From Phoenix dactylifera (lineage: Eukaryota > Streptophyta > Magnoliopsida > Arecales > Arecaceae), in contig NC_052395.1 of the NCBI RefSeq assembly GCF_009389715.1, positions 23,795,482 to 23,859,481 of the forward strand: a DNA stretch of 64,000 nt, in the 5' to 3' direction. The notes beneath the pieces are model-generated. The model did no database searches. It was not told the DNA's origin and worked only from the letters and a program-made list of their open reading frames with translations. Below, piece by piece: positions 39,055 to 51,609 of this stretch. Every line of letters begins with the position of its first letter. Positions within the stretch are counted from its first letter, which is position 1. Position numbers and translations under genes: made by a program.

Positions 39055-42000
39055 TTAGTTGTTCACTTTTGGGCTGCATCTAGTTAATCCAGATAGAGCA
39101 GTGTTAATGTTATGTACCACTGCCAAAAATGGTTAATTTATTAATTTATAGAGATCAAATTGTATGCTAACCGAAAAGCATTGCTGGTTAGTTGGTTAGA
39201 ATAAACCTATTTACGTATATAGATGTATGCTTATACGGTACCAGTTATTTCTCACTTCTTCCTCAGTTTCCTTTGACTATCCAATTTGACCTCGAGTAGT
39301 TCTAGATGCCTAGCCTTCCGGAGAAACCAAAACAAACAAAACTCTGGCTTATGTATCACCTACTACGGAACTTCTTTGAGTGAATTTTTCAGAACTTCCT
39401 ATTATTTTTTAAGTTTTTTGGCCCTCTTGTTTTGTAAATATGAGTTCTTTTCTATGCATCTTGGAGTACCTGTATGAATCTTTTGTGAGCATTTTCATTT
39501 TATATACTCATTTTGCATATGTTAAGAATATAGTCATGTTTTCATATCTAGCAAACATTATTGTGTGTCTTCACAATCTTATGCTATGCGATTATATTAT
39601 GAAATTTTCTTTTCGCTTGGTTAGCTTCATAGATTTCTTACTAAGCCTATTAATCTTAGATTAATTGGCAGGGATTTTAGCAGACCAGTTTTGACCTCAA
39701 ATGTCAAACTTACATGTGTATACTCTTTCAGTCATAGATGTTCTGTACTATATTTTGGGTCTAATTTTGGTATATGGTTCATTATAAACAATTATAACCA
39801 TTTAAGCATAAACAAGAAGACTTATCCCATCTAGTTTGGGTCACGTATTTTGGAATCTTATAATGTCATTGGTCCATATCCAAGCCAAGCTGTCTGAAAT
39901 GATGAAGTCATTTCTCATATGAAAAATTAAACCTTAATTTACTAAATATGTTTCAGCAGACTTTGCAAGCAAGGTTTGTTAGGGACTTGGAGATATCTAA
40001 GCAATGGAAAAAGTACCAAATATAAATGTCGAGGCTCTTATTCTGGATGTATTCATAGACAAGCAACTGCTCTTGCATTTCCAAGCAATAACCCAACACT
40101 CTTACAAGATTCTTATGGTGAAGCTGAGCAACGAAGTCCACTTCATTTCTTAATTGTTCCAGTCCTTGCCCTGAACTTTTTGAAAGCCTCTTACAGCTAT
40201 TTCCTGTCCATCTGATAATGTTCCCTGTTAGAAAGCATAAGAGAACTAAGTATTTTATCAATTTGTAAAAGAAAATTACAAGATAGCACTATACGCTGTT
40301 TATTATTGAAATTAATGAATCTTTGTCTAAACAGCCAGTAGCTTATACTAATCCATTACTACCTTATAAACTATGCCAAAACCACCCTCTCCAAGCTTAT
40401 TGCACTGGAGAAATTATTAGTGGCTTCTTTGATTGTAGGCAAATCAAATAGCGGAGAACTTTCCTTGTAATATCATTGATGTCTTCCCCTATTAGAAAAA
40501 GAATGAGCAAGATAAAAAAACTTCTGCCGTGTGCACAAATCAATATTTAATGAAAGAATGTGAAGGAAATAGTAGGAGAACTCACAGGGCATTCTGGATA
40601 TGAATATCATTGCCCAACAATGTTGCTGATAAATATAGCATGTTTATAGGTGATTTATTCCTCACTTACATAGACTGCATTGGTTTTTCAAAGTATTATT
40701 TTACTAAATAAATAAATAATAAACAACCAATTATCTTGTTGATCATTACATGAAACCTAGCACGGTCCCCATTGTTTAGGTGGCCACCTGAGCACCTAGG
40801 TACCTTGGCACTTGTTGCATACATGGATACTAGCTAGTGCAGCCATCCAAGCACCTACCTGTGTATTTGCACATAACACTATCTAGTTCTTGAAGGTGTA
40901 CCTAAGATGGATGTTTAAGGTTGCACTACCTTGTACTAATATCTAAATGTTTTTTATGATTTTTGAAAAAATTAAATAATATAATCATTATCACAAAATT
41001 TATCTGTATGTGAGAGTTACTACATTTCATACAAATTTAGTGAATCATTGTGTATTTTAACTCCAATAACAGACCTATGTCCTTGGTATACCATGAAGGA
41101 CCTTAAAGGGCTTGCTGCCCAGGTTTCCCTTATTGGTCTGACAACATTGTGCATCCACAGAGTCTGGCAGATTATTGGGTATAGATGCAATAAGAGAATC
41201 CATTTGTAGTTATAAGCTGAACCTAAGACTGTTTAAATTGACACGCCAGCAAAGGCAGGCCATAGAACCATGCAAATCTGATGTCTAGTGTAAAGCACAT
41301 TCACATGGTGATGTGATGAAATATGGCTGACCAGGATTTAGGGCATGTATTATCTCTACCTTTAATCCATGATGATGGGTTTCTTGTTCATTATGGTTGA
41401 TCAAATTATTTTCCATCTTTCTCCAGAATGGTGATACATTTTGGGAATTCAATCACCCATTTACCATCATAGTTTATTCTTTGGCTACTCTATAACCAAT
41501 GACAAGAATTTGAGAATGTCTGTTGGCTACATACCGTTTCTTTTCTTTATAGCCTTCTGTCTCCACAAGCAAATGCAAGCAAAGCATGCTATTATGAGTA
41601 TGACTACCACAAGGGCGAAAACAATAATGCGACTTCTTGCTACGTTCTTTTCATGTCCTGCACCAAGTGAAAATTTCATGTATAGCTGCCCTTTTGGTTA
41701 TCATTTGAATATTTGGTTAAGAGATGTTAAAGGCTATAATTACCAAACACGAATGTGCAAGTCTACTTTCCTCAATGTTGTAAAATAGATTGCATGACTC
41801 AGATGACATAAATAATATGATTGAAACATAAATAATATGTTTGTCCACACAAATGTGCCTGTGAGCGCAAACAGAAATACTTTATAGGTTATATAATCTA
41901 TTCTTTAGTTTTAAGATTCTTAATCATAAGAGTTTCTTATTTTGTCTAAAAGAACCTCTTTCCACGGACTGGAGCTTTTTTTTTTTTGAACCTAAATTGC

Positions 42001-42329
42001 AGGTTGTGATAGCTTCTTGGTACTTATCTTGGTCTTCGCATTGCTGTTGAACTTTCATTTCTCTGCAGGAATGACTGGGTTCCTCCATTGAGACATTGAC
42101 AGAGACTCACATCTGGAAAGATAAACTCCTCTCTTTCAGAGGTAGGCTTATGTTTGATGAATATTATTCTTTCTTCTTTTCCAACCTTATGCCAGCCTCC
42201 TTTGTTTCATGCTGGTTATCAAGAGAATTGACTCCGTAAGCATTATTCTTTTGGAAAGGCTGAGAAGTTTGGTGGATTATGTCTAGCAAAATGGAGTTTG
42301 TTTATAGGGATAAAATGAAGGGTGCTTTT

Positions 42330-42950
42330 TTTTTTTGGTTTGAAGAACTTGAGAATATGAATCTGGCTATCCTCAGTAGTTGGTGGTCACTTTATTTAAA
42401 GGTTTGGGAAAGGAAGGAGTGGAAAAACATAGATCAATATTATTGTAGGAGAAGTCCTTGTTCAGGGGACTGGTACTTGTCTTGCTTGCCTCATTTTTCT
42501 GGAAAGACACCCTGAAGATGGAGAACTTTTCCAGATATGTGATTATTTTCTCTGTGTTGGTAAAGAAGTTTGGCTCGACTTCTGGTTAGACAAGATCACT
42601 CCACTAGACTTATTTCCTAATCTCTTTTGATTAGAGGGAGTGGCTCTCAGAAAGGCATTTTATTTAGAAATCATTCGTTAAGTTCTTAAATCTACAAATA
42701 ATCACAAATAATCCTATTGGAGGTTCAAGCAGTGACTTCTAAGGTTGGTAGAAGATGAAGATGGGAAATCATCTAGAATCTGTTCTGTGAAGTCCTTCAA
42801 TTGCTTTTCTTCTTCAATAATTGTTAAACGCATTCTCACAAACAGCTGTGGAGATATATCACAGAAAAATACAAAATTCCATGTGATGGGCCCATCAACA
42901 TCATATAGTTAACAGAAGGAAACCTGAGGGGGAATTGGTGTACACATCAA
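42330..42950 (+). pseudogene. L1-type LINE fragment (C-terminal region)
   Basis: Shifting frames give VWLDFWLDKITPLDLFPNLF (about 42565-42625) and downstream SFNCFSSS-like text, the characteristic region just after the reverse transcriptase of plant L1 elements ('...VRFWxDxW...P L...FP.LF'). It lies between the kinase and ectodomain exons of CRK copy B. Frames are broken and there is no complete RT. Confidence 0.6.
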
Positions 42951-43999
42951 AGTGTCTTCTTTGTAATCATTAACCATCTTGTCTGAGATATCTGTTTTAT
43001 ATGCTATTTATCTTATCAACATGTTTCAAGATCCGTGGCTAGCTAGGTAGATTTAATTCCTTATGATTGGAATGGAGGTCAAAGAAATATTGTGGAATTC
43101 ATGAGAAAGGTTGACTCTGCTGCATAACAGTTTGTGTGCTTTGGAAGGAAAGAAACATCACTACTGAGAAGAAAAAACCTCCAATTAGGTCCTCAACATA
43201 TAAAAGGGCTTGGAGTTTCAGACTACAGGCAATGTATTGGATTTGAAGTCTATTGCCCCACTTGCAGGTTAAGGTACCTTCTTGTCATTCGGCTAATTGT
43301 CTTAGCTAAATTTTTTCTGAACATTTATCTACTCCATGAAAAGTTGGTGGTTTATCCACCCTTTTCTTCGAAAAAATGAAGATACCTTATTGCTAATTCA
43401 ACTAAAGCCAGTGTTATATATTAAGGATAAGAAGGCACGGATATGGTTAGTGTTGTGTAAAAAAGTGTCTAAGTGCAACACACATTTAGAGTCAGATCTT
43501 ACTTGAGTAAATGCATTAATAGAGGAGAAGGGATGGTATTGAGGTGGAAGGATCTAAGGAGGTGATGGAAAGTGTCCAAACTGAGCTGGCTCAAAGAAGT
43601 GGGTCAGTTGTACTTCAAAATACAGCTATTCTAGAAGTGTCGCTTGTCACAGATTAAGCATTCAGGCAATTTCATCAAATATTGTGCAAACCTTTTCCCT
43701 ACTGAAAGGAGCCTAAAGAGCTAGAGATCTGTGGAATTCTCTAGAAGCCTACAGATGTAGCAAGAAGGCAGATATTTCTAAGCTTAAGAAGTTGCTGTAA
43801 GAATCCTAACCATTAGAATTATGCCACTTTACGTAATCCTAACCATTTATGTACTTGGATAGATCCTATAAAAGGAAGGGAGTCTCACTGGCCAAACCAC
43901 CAAGGGAGGAGTGAGAGTTCTCTAGTAAATACTACTCTCATCTCCCAAATTCTCTCTCTCGTGGCTCTTCTCCTCTCTTTCTGAAAGTCTAGCTAAGGT
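42951..43999. other. Intronic/intergenic stretch, no gene recognised
   Basis: No conserved ORF. A TATA-like 'cctataaaaggaaggg' (43866) followed by a CT-rich stretch resembles an LTR or promoter but has no partner in the window. Confidence 0.35.
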
Positions 44000-44743
44000 G
44001 CTAGAGTGATAGGCTCTTAGAAATCATTGTAGCCAAGCAAGCTTCTAAGTGCCGCATGGGAACTCGAGGAAATACGAAGCCCGCGACATCCTGCCTGTGC
44101 TGCATAGAGCAATCATGAAGAGTGCCACAAGAGTGTCTAAGGCATTGGAGCATTGTTTGCTTGATAGATGATATCAAGTGCATGAACCAGCCCATATAGT
44201 TCATAGACTTGTAACATTAAGGTTTCGTGGCAAACAGAGAGAGAAGAATTGAAAGATGCCATTTAGAAATCTCAATCATCATTTTTCCTAGTTGCGGATC
44301 AAATATTTTTCCCTCTGTAACATGATTGTATCCACTGTGAACTCTTGGAGACTCGTCCAACTTTGAGCAGAAATTTGTGATAGGGATATTGCGACAATCA
44401 TCATACAATAATTGCAGATGGGCCAGCTGAATGAGATCCAAAGATGCAGTTGAGCAATCTAAACATGTAATGGTATTGACATATTCTCTAGTACCGTCCT
44501 GTTCCACGAGAAACGATAATTTTGATCTTTTTCTTTCCTCATGTATTAACCTTCAAAAATTCATATCCTGATGGTATGATGTGTCCTCTGGTATTATATA
44601 GTTCCAATAAGAAATGGTATTTGGATGCCCCTGAGAAACGCTCGCTCATAAAACAGGATTGCTCAGCTGTTCGTTGGTACTGTCAGGACAGACAGAACTA
44701 ATCTGGGTCCTTGGTACCCAACAGATAGGTGGATCCCCTCTCT

Positions 44744-44792
44744 TTTTCTGAAAAAAGTGGGTTCTCTTTTCTGAAAAAAGTGGGTTCTCTTT
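44744..44792. repeat. Short tandem duplication (24-bp unit)
   Basis: 'ctgaaaaaagtgggttctct' occurs twice in direct succession. Confidence 0.9.
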
Positions 44793-44970
44793 TATCTCCT
44801 CTGTTCATCCACAGAAGGGGGAAAAGAGAAATACAGGAAGAAAGGAAGGACAAGCAGGGAGAAAAGAGAGAGGAGAGGAAAAAGTCAAACCCCATAAATC
44901 TATCTATGGACTTCAAAATTCTATCGAGATTTAAAAATATGTAAAATGCACTAAATATTTTATAAAACAA

Positions 44971-46600
44971 TAAAATTAAAATTGAAGAAAAAATTTAGGA
45001 CAAAGGAAAAGTGGCATAATCTGATGCCAGCTTGTTATGAGTGTTGGGGATAGAAATGCCCCGTATTGTACTGACCTGGACCAAACTGAGGTGGTACCAC
45101 TACTGAGACTTGAATCTTTGTAACCTTCATTCATAAACCCAATTTCAGAGTATGTTGGAAATTCTAGTCCATCTGTCTATTTTGCAAAAACAGAATAATC
45201 TGAAATTCACTATACTTGCAATTGCATTTGGTACCCCTTCTTTTGAACGTACCAGAAACTATAGTTCATCACAGAGATACTTAGCATAGACTGGAAGTGA
45301 GAAACGAAGATACTTTTTGCATCTGCAAAGGCAGTTATATATTTAAGAAACTACTAAAGCACACAAGAAAAGTTCAATACTATTGTCAGTGGCCACCCAT
45401 CTTGCTAAATATCTATCGCCTTCTTAACCTGGTAAAACTTACATAGTTCATTCCTTGTCCATTGACACAGGAGGCTTGATTTAACCTAGACCCCTGCAAA
45501 TCTCTGAACGTGATAACCAAATTCTGAGTGCATATCAACTTATGAAGCCATTTTGTCCTAACTAATTCAACATCCTTTGTCCTTAACAATGCTGAAATCT
45601 CATAAAAATCGAGTAAAAGTGATGCTGCAAGGATCAATTTGGATTCTATGTATACTTCAAAAACTCGAAGTACGCTAACGGGGGTGACCAGTCTATGTCT
45701 TAAGGATTGGTCTCCATTTTGCTACTAGCATGTCAATCAGCCATATGCCTTGGAAAGGAGTTAGAAGTTTTACAAGGTGTCTTTTGGTGTTGGCACACGC
45801 ACACGTTGCCAGCTTCTTCTCAATCTGCAAAACCTGGTAGATCTCAATAATGTAGAGCTGAAATTTCAGAGACCCTCATTCAGAACACTAGTCGTAGTCT
45901 AGCTTAATATCTTGCAACTATACCTCTTCAAACCATAAACTCTGTTTACATGGACGTTCCAAGATTCCCAGTACCGTCCATGCTATTGAATAGTCATTAG
46001 TGAAACCCGGAATGGATAAATAGTGAATGCTGATGGTCCATGAGGAGAAACTGCATGCAGCCACCTCATTCTCTGTTTCTCAGCTTGTATGGCACCGGGA
46101 GACTAACCATAAAACTCACTGTTTAAGTTTTTAGATGGAAGCCTTTCATTTCCTCCAAAGTTTTAAACGAATGTTTAACCACATAATCTTTAATTTTATC
46201 GGTCGGCACTTTGAAAACTCCCTTTTAGTTATAGGATGAATTACGGCAGATAAAATTTACTAACTTAAATAATTATTTTGTAAGAGTTACCTTTCTCGAC
46301 TTGATAACCTGTTGGCATTATTTGGGAGACCTCCTAAAAGATGGAAGTCTCTATTATGAAGAATTTACTAATTATTTAAGTTTTCAAAAAATTAAGCAGG
46401 CCATGCATTGGAAAATGTATAAATTTCCCTTATTACCTCAGCAATTTGATGGTCCTCTATGATGCTCCATCAAAAGCTAATAGGGAGCAATCTCGACCAT
46501 TTGGAGGCAAGTTCCTAACTTGATCGTGCTTCACACTAATACTGTTGTCAGTTAAAGAGATATTGGCATGCAATCACATAGTTGAAGAGTAGATTTTTTA
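44971..46600. other. No gene recognised
   Basis: No kinase or transmembrane exon was found here, although CRK remnant D would be expected to continue in this direction. No transposon ends were seen. Confidence 0.4.
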
Positions 46601-46603
46601 CCT

Positions 46604-47870
46604 CTGGTAGCTGCCCCAGTTTGATGGAGGCCGAAGGATGGCACGTGGATGAAGGCGGCGAGTATCCCGAGCTGTAGCTGAGTTGGTGAATGCATCATAC
46701 CTCAAAACATCTCTGCCTAGAGCAATCCTATCAATCAGCGTCAGCAATCCGAAGGCGGTCCAAGGAGTCTCTAAGCTGGTTTGGTTCGCGGGAAGTATTT
46801 TCCCTCCTAGGAATATGATTCCTGGGAATCAGATTCCTAGGAAGAGGATACCTAGGAAAGTACTTTGGCATGTTTGGTTAACCATGGGAAAAGTGACAAA
46901 TTTTCAAAGTGCTTATGTTGGTTGACCATCCACTTTCCTAGGAAAGTTATGTATAATTCCTATTATCCCTAATAAAAAGTAGGTCTTTAATGCCTCTTAA
47001 TGCTCTTTAATGCTGAAGCTTTTGGGAAAAATAAAAAAGGATGATCCACCTCATGGAAAGTAACTTTCCATGTTTCTCAATGGGAAAGACTTTTCCAGAA
47101 ATGTGGAATATATTTCCATGGGAATACAACTTTTCCATCTCTCTCCTTTGAAAACTCCAACCAAACAAGAGGCATTTCATTACTTTTCCGTTGACACACT
47201 TTCCCCCCTCCTTTTCCTGCGAACCAAACGAGCCCTAAGCACTGATACATTGATCTCTCCCGACATCTCTCGTGCACTGAACCAGCCCACGCGTCAAAGA
47301 GCTCGTGACATGACTTCACCGGTGGCAAAACATGCGAGCGGACGAATTGTAAGCTGCCCTCTGAGTAAACTGCATCCATCATCTTTCCCAGTTGCTGATC
47401 AAATCGTCTGATTCCGCGCACCTCCGGCTCCCGCAACAAAACGATGAGGAATTTTTCACTCTGGAGAAGAAATGTTTGTGTGTACTTGCATGTGGCATTC
47501 ATCATCCCACGCAGTTGCACTTCTCTCGTAGGGCATAGTTGAATGAGATCTCTGCGATGCTTCATTAACGCAATCCGAACATTCTTGGACTGACATCGCC
47601 CCCGACAGAGAGCGAGACCATAAATTTGGTCCGGTTCCATGCCTTCAGTGTCGCTGAAGAAACCGGATATTGGAGTCTTGGAGGAACAAGAAGAGAGCAA
47701 AACATTGAGGTTTGTCTGGAACGTGCTTTCATGTGTAGTTGCCTGCGTTGGCAGTTGTAATCAATAAAGTCCCGCCGGTTCTGGACGATGGAGCACAACG
47801 AGAAGGAAGAAGCAAGAGTAACGAGGGATCTTTGGAGAGGAGCATCAGTCACATGCCTTGCGAAATGCAA
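46604..47870 (-). pseudogene. CRK ectodomain remnant D (two DUF26 domains), split by a MITE
   Basis: On the minus strand, a signal-peptide-like start (47870) leads to a first DUF26 with ISGFFSDTEGMEPDQIYGLA, LCRG, IQLCP and RRFDQQLGKMMDAV, and a second with GLVQCTRDVGRDQC. The second domain is interrupted by the insertion at 46775-47235 and continues beyond it as LRDSLDRLR and VLRYD, ending at a possible donor 'ccagag|gtaaaa' near 46603. Frameshifts lie within the first domain (near 47590) and before the second. No transmembrane or kinase exon follows, so it is an ectodomain-only relic of the cluster. Confidence 0.75.
46775..47235. mobile_element. Harbinger/Tourist-like MITE inside DUF26 remnant D
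   Basis: The left end GCTGGTTTGGTTCGCGGGAA pairs with the complement of the right end, GGGCTCGTTTGGTTCGCAGG. TAA flanks both sides (46772-46774, 47236-47238). At 461 bp it has no ORF; removing it brings the two DUF26 pieces together. Confidence 0.8.
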
Positions 47871-47879
47871 CGCTTGGAG

Positions 47880-48270
47880 GCTCAGGGCTGATAAATTTCA
47901 GATCGCAGATTAAATATAATTAAATGTGAAGCTGCAGTCTTTGCAATTATTGCCGGTTTGGTGCGTCCTTGCTGGGTGGAGAAACTATCGCCTACACTGC
48001 ATGCACCATGTGGCTGTACATGCAGTCAACCACAACTGCTGATTCCAATGGTGTGCTCGTGGACAATAATTTTCGCCTAGGTTAGGTGAGATAAGAAGAA
48101 ATAAATCGGAAATATTAAGGGGTCTAACGATCTGAAGCTTCGTGTGACTTATTAGAAAGATTCCTTTCATGTGGAAAGTTTTTGAGAAAGTCATGGGTGC
48201 GAGGATTGCGTGACTTTTAAACTTGCATGACGTTTGCAAGCGATGTGGATGCCATTTGGAATTGCACTAG
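47880..48270. other. Intergenic, nothing recognised
   Basis: No protein-like ORF or repeat seen. Confidence 0.4.
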
Positions 48271-49499
48271 ATTTTAACTTGGTGACGAGGATTAGATTTT
48301 GGAGATCGTGGGATTGGTTCTACCCCTCTTGCTTATCTTTTTCAAGATCTGCTCGGAACTATTAGAAGAACTCTTCAGTGGCTTCTCATCGGAACGGGAG
48401 ATCTAGGAAGTGGAAAATCAATCTACTTGGCCCTCTATCTTCTAGTGAAGTAGCACAGTTTGATCAACTTAGAACCTCATCATGTCTTCTGTTCATACTT
48501 CCAAGGATGCTGATGTGCCAGTTGGGAAGCTTAGTAAGAATGGACTATTCGGTAGATGAATGCCCTCTGGAAAGCCCGGGTACCTGAAAAAGGTGAAAGT
48601 TTTCATGCGGCTAGCCCTAAAAGATATACTTCACATGGTGATCTTCTTGCAAAGAAAAGTGGGAGTTGAATTCCCTCTATTGGCACCATCTGATATAAGT
48701 GGGTCCAGCCCACTTGGGGAGGCCCAAAAAGCCCACTAGGGCTTTACCTCTTGCTTTGGCAGAGCCACAGGAGAGCGCGCGTGAAGAAAAGAAGAGGTGC
48801 ATGAACATCAAGAGGTGCGGCGGCACATAACGAAAAAAAAAAAAGGGAAACGAGAGAGAACAGTGCATGGCGGAAAGAAAAAAAAACAAAAAGGAGATAG
48901 AGAGGCACAAATGGTGTAGTGATACTGAGAGGAAAAGGACACAACTTGCCGCATCAATTTTGCATGCCATACGGAAGAAATAGGTTTTTTTTCTTATTTT
49001 TTGATGTGGTTTTTCACACAGTGATTTAACAAATGAGTTTCTATCTAAGAATTGTATTGGATGCTATAGAGTTGTAGTATATTCATGCTAGAGATCTCAT
49101 TACATTCTTAGGTTCATCACATTATAGTAGTTTGGGTAAGATCATTGTTACTCTTAGGAAGGTGATATTGGAGTTTTTTCAATTTATTGAGAACTCAAGT
49201 TTGGGCATAAACTTGAGTATTGTAAACTCTATATTCATTGTAGTGGATTGATCGGATTTGCATTGTGGTTTTTTCTTCTATACTGGATGGTTTTTTCCCT
49301 CTATACTGGATGGTTTTTCCAAGCAAATTTGGTGTGTTTTCTTTTGCTCACCAGGTGTTTGATATATTGCCTGTATGAATATTGCTTCTAGTTGGTTTTG
49401 GTTTTGGCTTAGTTTATTCTGCAATATCCCTGTTTTGGCCCCAACAAGTGGTATCAGAGCCGAGGTTGTGTGAGTGTGGAGATATTGTGGGAGTAGATG

Positions 49500-50216
49500 G
49501 AGAATTCTTCGGGTACCATGATGAACTTAGTGCTTCTAATTATTTTATTTGGAAGCCTATGATGGAGGATATTCTTTACTGTAAAGATTTACATAAGCCC
49601 ATTGAAGGTGCTAATGCTAAGCCAAAGGACATTAGTGATAGTGACCGGAAGATGATGCACAGGAAAACTATTGGGTATATCAGACAGTGGATTGATCTAG
49701 TGGTTCCATCATTATCTCAAGAGACAAATAATGCCTACAATCTTTGGATGAAGTTAGAGGGTCTATATGAGAGGAAGACAACCCAGAACAAAGCCTTTGC
49801 AATTAGGAGGCTTTTGAATTTGAAGCTAAAAGAGGGAAGATCTATTTCTGAGCATTTGAGTGAGTTCTAAAACTTGGTGAATCAGTTGACCACAATGAAG
49901 ATAGTGCTAGATGATGAGTTGCAGGCATTATTGCTGATGAGTTCATTGTCTGACAGTTGGAAGACTTTGGTAGTGTCACTTAGCAACTCTGCTCCTGATG
50001 GATACTACAATTTACTCTGGTGAAAGATAGCTTGTTTAATAGAAAGAGACTTGGGTAAGGACAATGCACATGCTCTTATTATAGAAAACAAGGAAAGAGG
50101 TAAGAGTAGAGACTTTAAGGGCGCGGTACTTCCAGAATTCAGTTTAGTGCAAGAGGAAAATCAAGTGCTTCTACTGTAATAAAGAGGGTCATATGAAGAA
50201 ACACTACAATGATTGA
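49500..50216 (+). pseudogene. gag: Copia gag remnant of element 4
   Basis: The UBN2-type gag is readable: NYFIWKPMMEDILYCKDLH, YIRQWIDLVVPSLSQETNN, LWMKLEGLYERKTTQNKAF, RRLLNLKLKEGRSISEHLSE. A TAA at 49868-49870 stands where the family has Gln (EF-Q-NLVNQL). More breaks follow, and the knuckle KCFYCNKEGHMKKHY near 50172 has Tyr instead of the last Cys. The sequence then leaves the element. It is non-functional. Confidence 0.8.
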
Positions 50217-50229
50217 AAAAGAAATTAAA

Positions 50230-50655
50230 AGAGGAAAAGAATCAGAAGAAGGCCAATAATGAGACACCACTGCTATGTTTTAAATGAAACAGTGGCAGTT
50301 CTCTATGTAGGAGAGCCACAGGAGAGCCGAGAAGCCTCTATTCTGGTAATCGGTTGCTTCCTTCGCGGCTCGAGACCCCCTACTCCGATGGCATCGCTCC
50401 TGATCCAGTTCCTTGGAGTGGAGGAAGGAGAGAGTGAGAGGCAGTGAGAGGTGAGGATAAAGCCCCTCTGTGGGAAGTCCATGGGCTTTTATAGCCCTCA
50501 GTTAGAAAAGAGTGGAGTGCGATCGTGGCTATTAGGCGGTTATAACCGCCTCAATAGTTGGCAATTACGGTCGTCTTCTTCCTCCTGAAGACACTAGTTT
50601 GGGTTTCCAGATGGGCCGCCGACTATGGTCTAAGGCGGCCCATCTGGCCCGGTAT
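50230..50655. other. Foreign GC-richer insert in element 4 with strong hairpins
   Basis: The stretch between the gag remnant and the recognisable 3' LTR differs in composition. It holds GGGCT/AGCCC around a TATA-like core (50489-50503), an 18-bp perfect palindrome AGGCGGTTATAACCGCCT (50534-50551), and a 14-bp perfect inverted repeat (50607-50620 with 50634-50647, CCAGATGGGCCGCC, 13-base loop). The phrase 'gagagccacaggagag' at 50311 also occurs in the 5' LTR at 48762, so it may be a diverged U3 region. Confidence 0.5.
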
Positions 50656-51609
50656 TGACACTATCTAAGAGTTGTATTGGATGCTATAGAGAGTTGTAGT
50701 ATTCATTATTAGGGATCTCATTACATTCATGGGTTCATCACATTGTCGTGGTTTGGGTAAGATCATTGTTACTCTTAGAAAGGTGATATTAGAGTTTTCC
50801 AAATTTGTTGAGGGCTCAAGTTTTAGGCATAAACTTGAATATTCATTATAGTAAATCTATATTCATTATAGTGGATTGATTGGATTTTTCCTATTGTTTT
50901 TTCCGTCTACACTTGAGGATTTTTTCCGCGTAAATTTGATGTATTTTCTTTCTACTCTCCAGGTGTTTGATATATGGCTTGTGTGAATATTGCTTCTAGT
51001 TGGTTTTGGTTTTGGCTTAATTTATTTCACAATATCCTTGTTTTGGCCCAACATCTGAGACCGTCTCCTATTTCTTCATCAGATGTCCAGTTACCTGGTC
51101 CATTTGGGTTGCAATTTTCTCTCACCTTAATATCAAAGGTCGACTTGTTAACTACCTCTCACTTTAGTCTTGGAGGCGCAAGAAGGTTCTAGCCCCTTTG
51201 AGGAAGGGGTGGGATCAGTTGCTTATGGCACTTTCTTGGCACAGTTGACACGGGAGTTTAGAATTTTTTGAAGGAAGAAAAACTCTTCAACTGCAGTCCT
51301 GCAAAAGACCACCCACACGTTCTCCATATGAGGCAACCTTTGCTTGGGCAAGGCCCTAGATAGCCATAGGACCATCCTTAATCTCCTTGCCCCTTTGTAT
51401 TTATAATTGTTCTTTCTTTTCTTCCTTCTCTCATTTTTAACCATCTTCTTACTCTCTTTGTAAATATCTTTTTCATTTTACATCAAAAAAAAAAAGAGAA
51501 TATCGTAAGTGAGTTCAGCATATTTAAGTGAGAGGGCTTATGTGTACACATTAGAATCTGTTTATGCTTCTTCAAATTTTCTAATTTTCTATTTTGAGGC
51601 AAATAAATG

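Larger units (their letters stand above)
48691..51053 (+). mobile_element. Deleted Copia element 4
   Basis: The 5' LTR is 48691-49446, ending CCAACA. The primer-binding site TGGTATCAGAGC is at 49449-49460, and a gag remnant follows. A partial 3' LTR (about 50660-51053) matches 49040-49446. Everything from the zinc knuckle to the RNase H is missing. The heptamer CATCTGA lies at both outer junctions (48687-48693 and 51052-51058), which includes the target duplication. Confidence 0.8.
48280..51495 (+). mobile_element. L1-type LINE 3' end, split by Copia element 4
   Basis: Left part (to 48690): NALWKARVPEKVKVFMRLAL and HMVIFLQRKVGVEFPLL match the zf-RVT region of plant L1 ('WK...PPKV..F.WRAL...L.R..V'). 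Right part (from 51054): ETVSYFFIRCPVTWSIWVAI matches the following 'E...HLF..CP....IW' block. A short 3' region ends in a poly-A run at about 51485-51496. Element 4 sits exactly between the two, so this is one LINE tail interrupted by a later insertion. Confidence 0.75.

Noticed and set aside
43860..43990. Host promoter with TATA box ('tataaaagg') and CT-rich leader
   Set aside because: No gene follows on the plus strand; it resembles LTR sequence but no partner LTR or primer-binding site is in the window, so nothing firmer is claimed.
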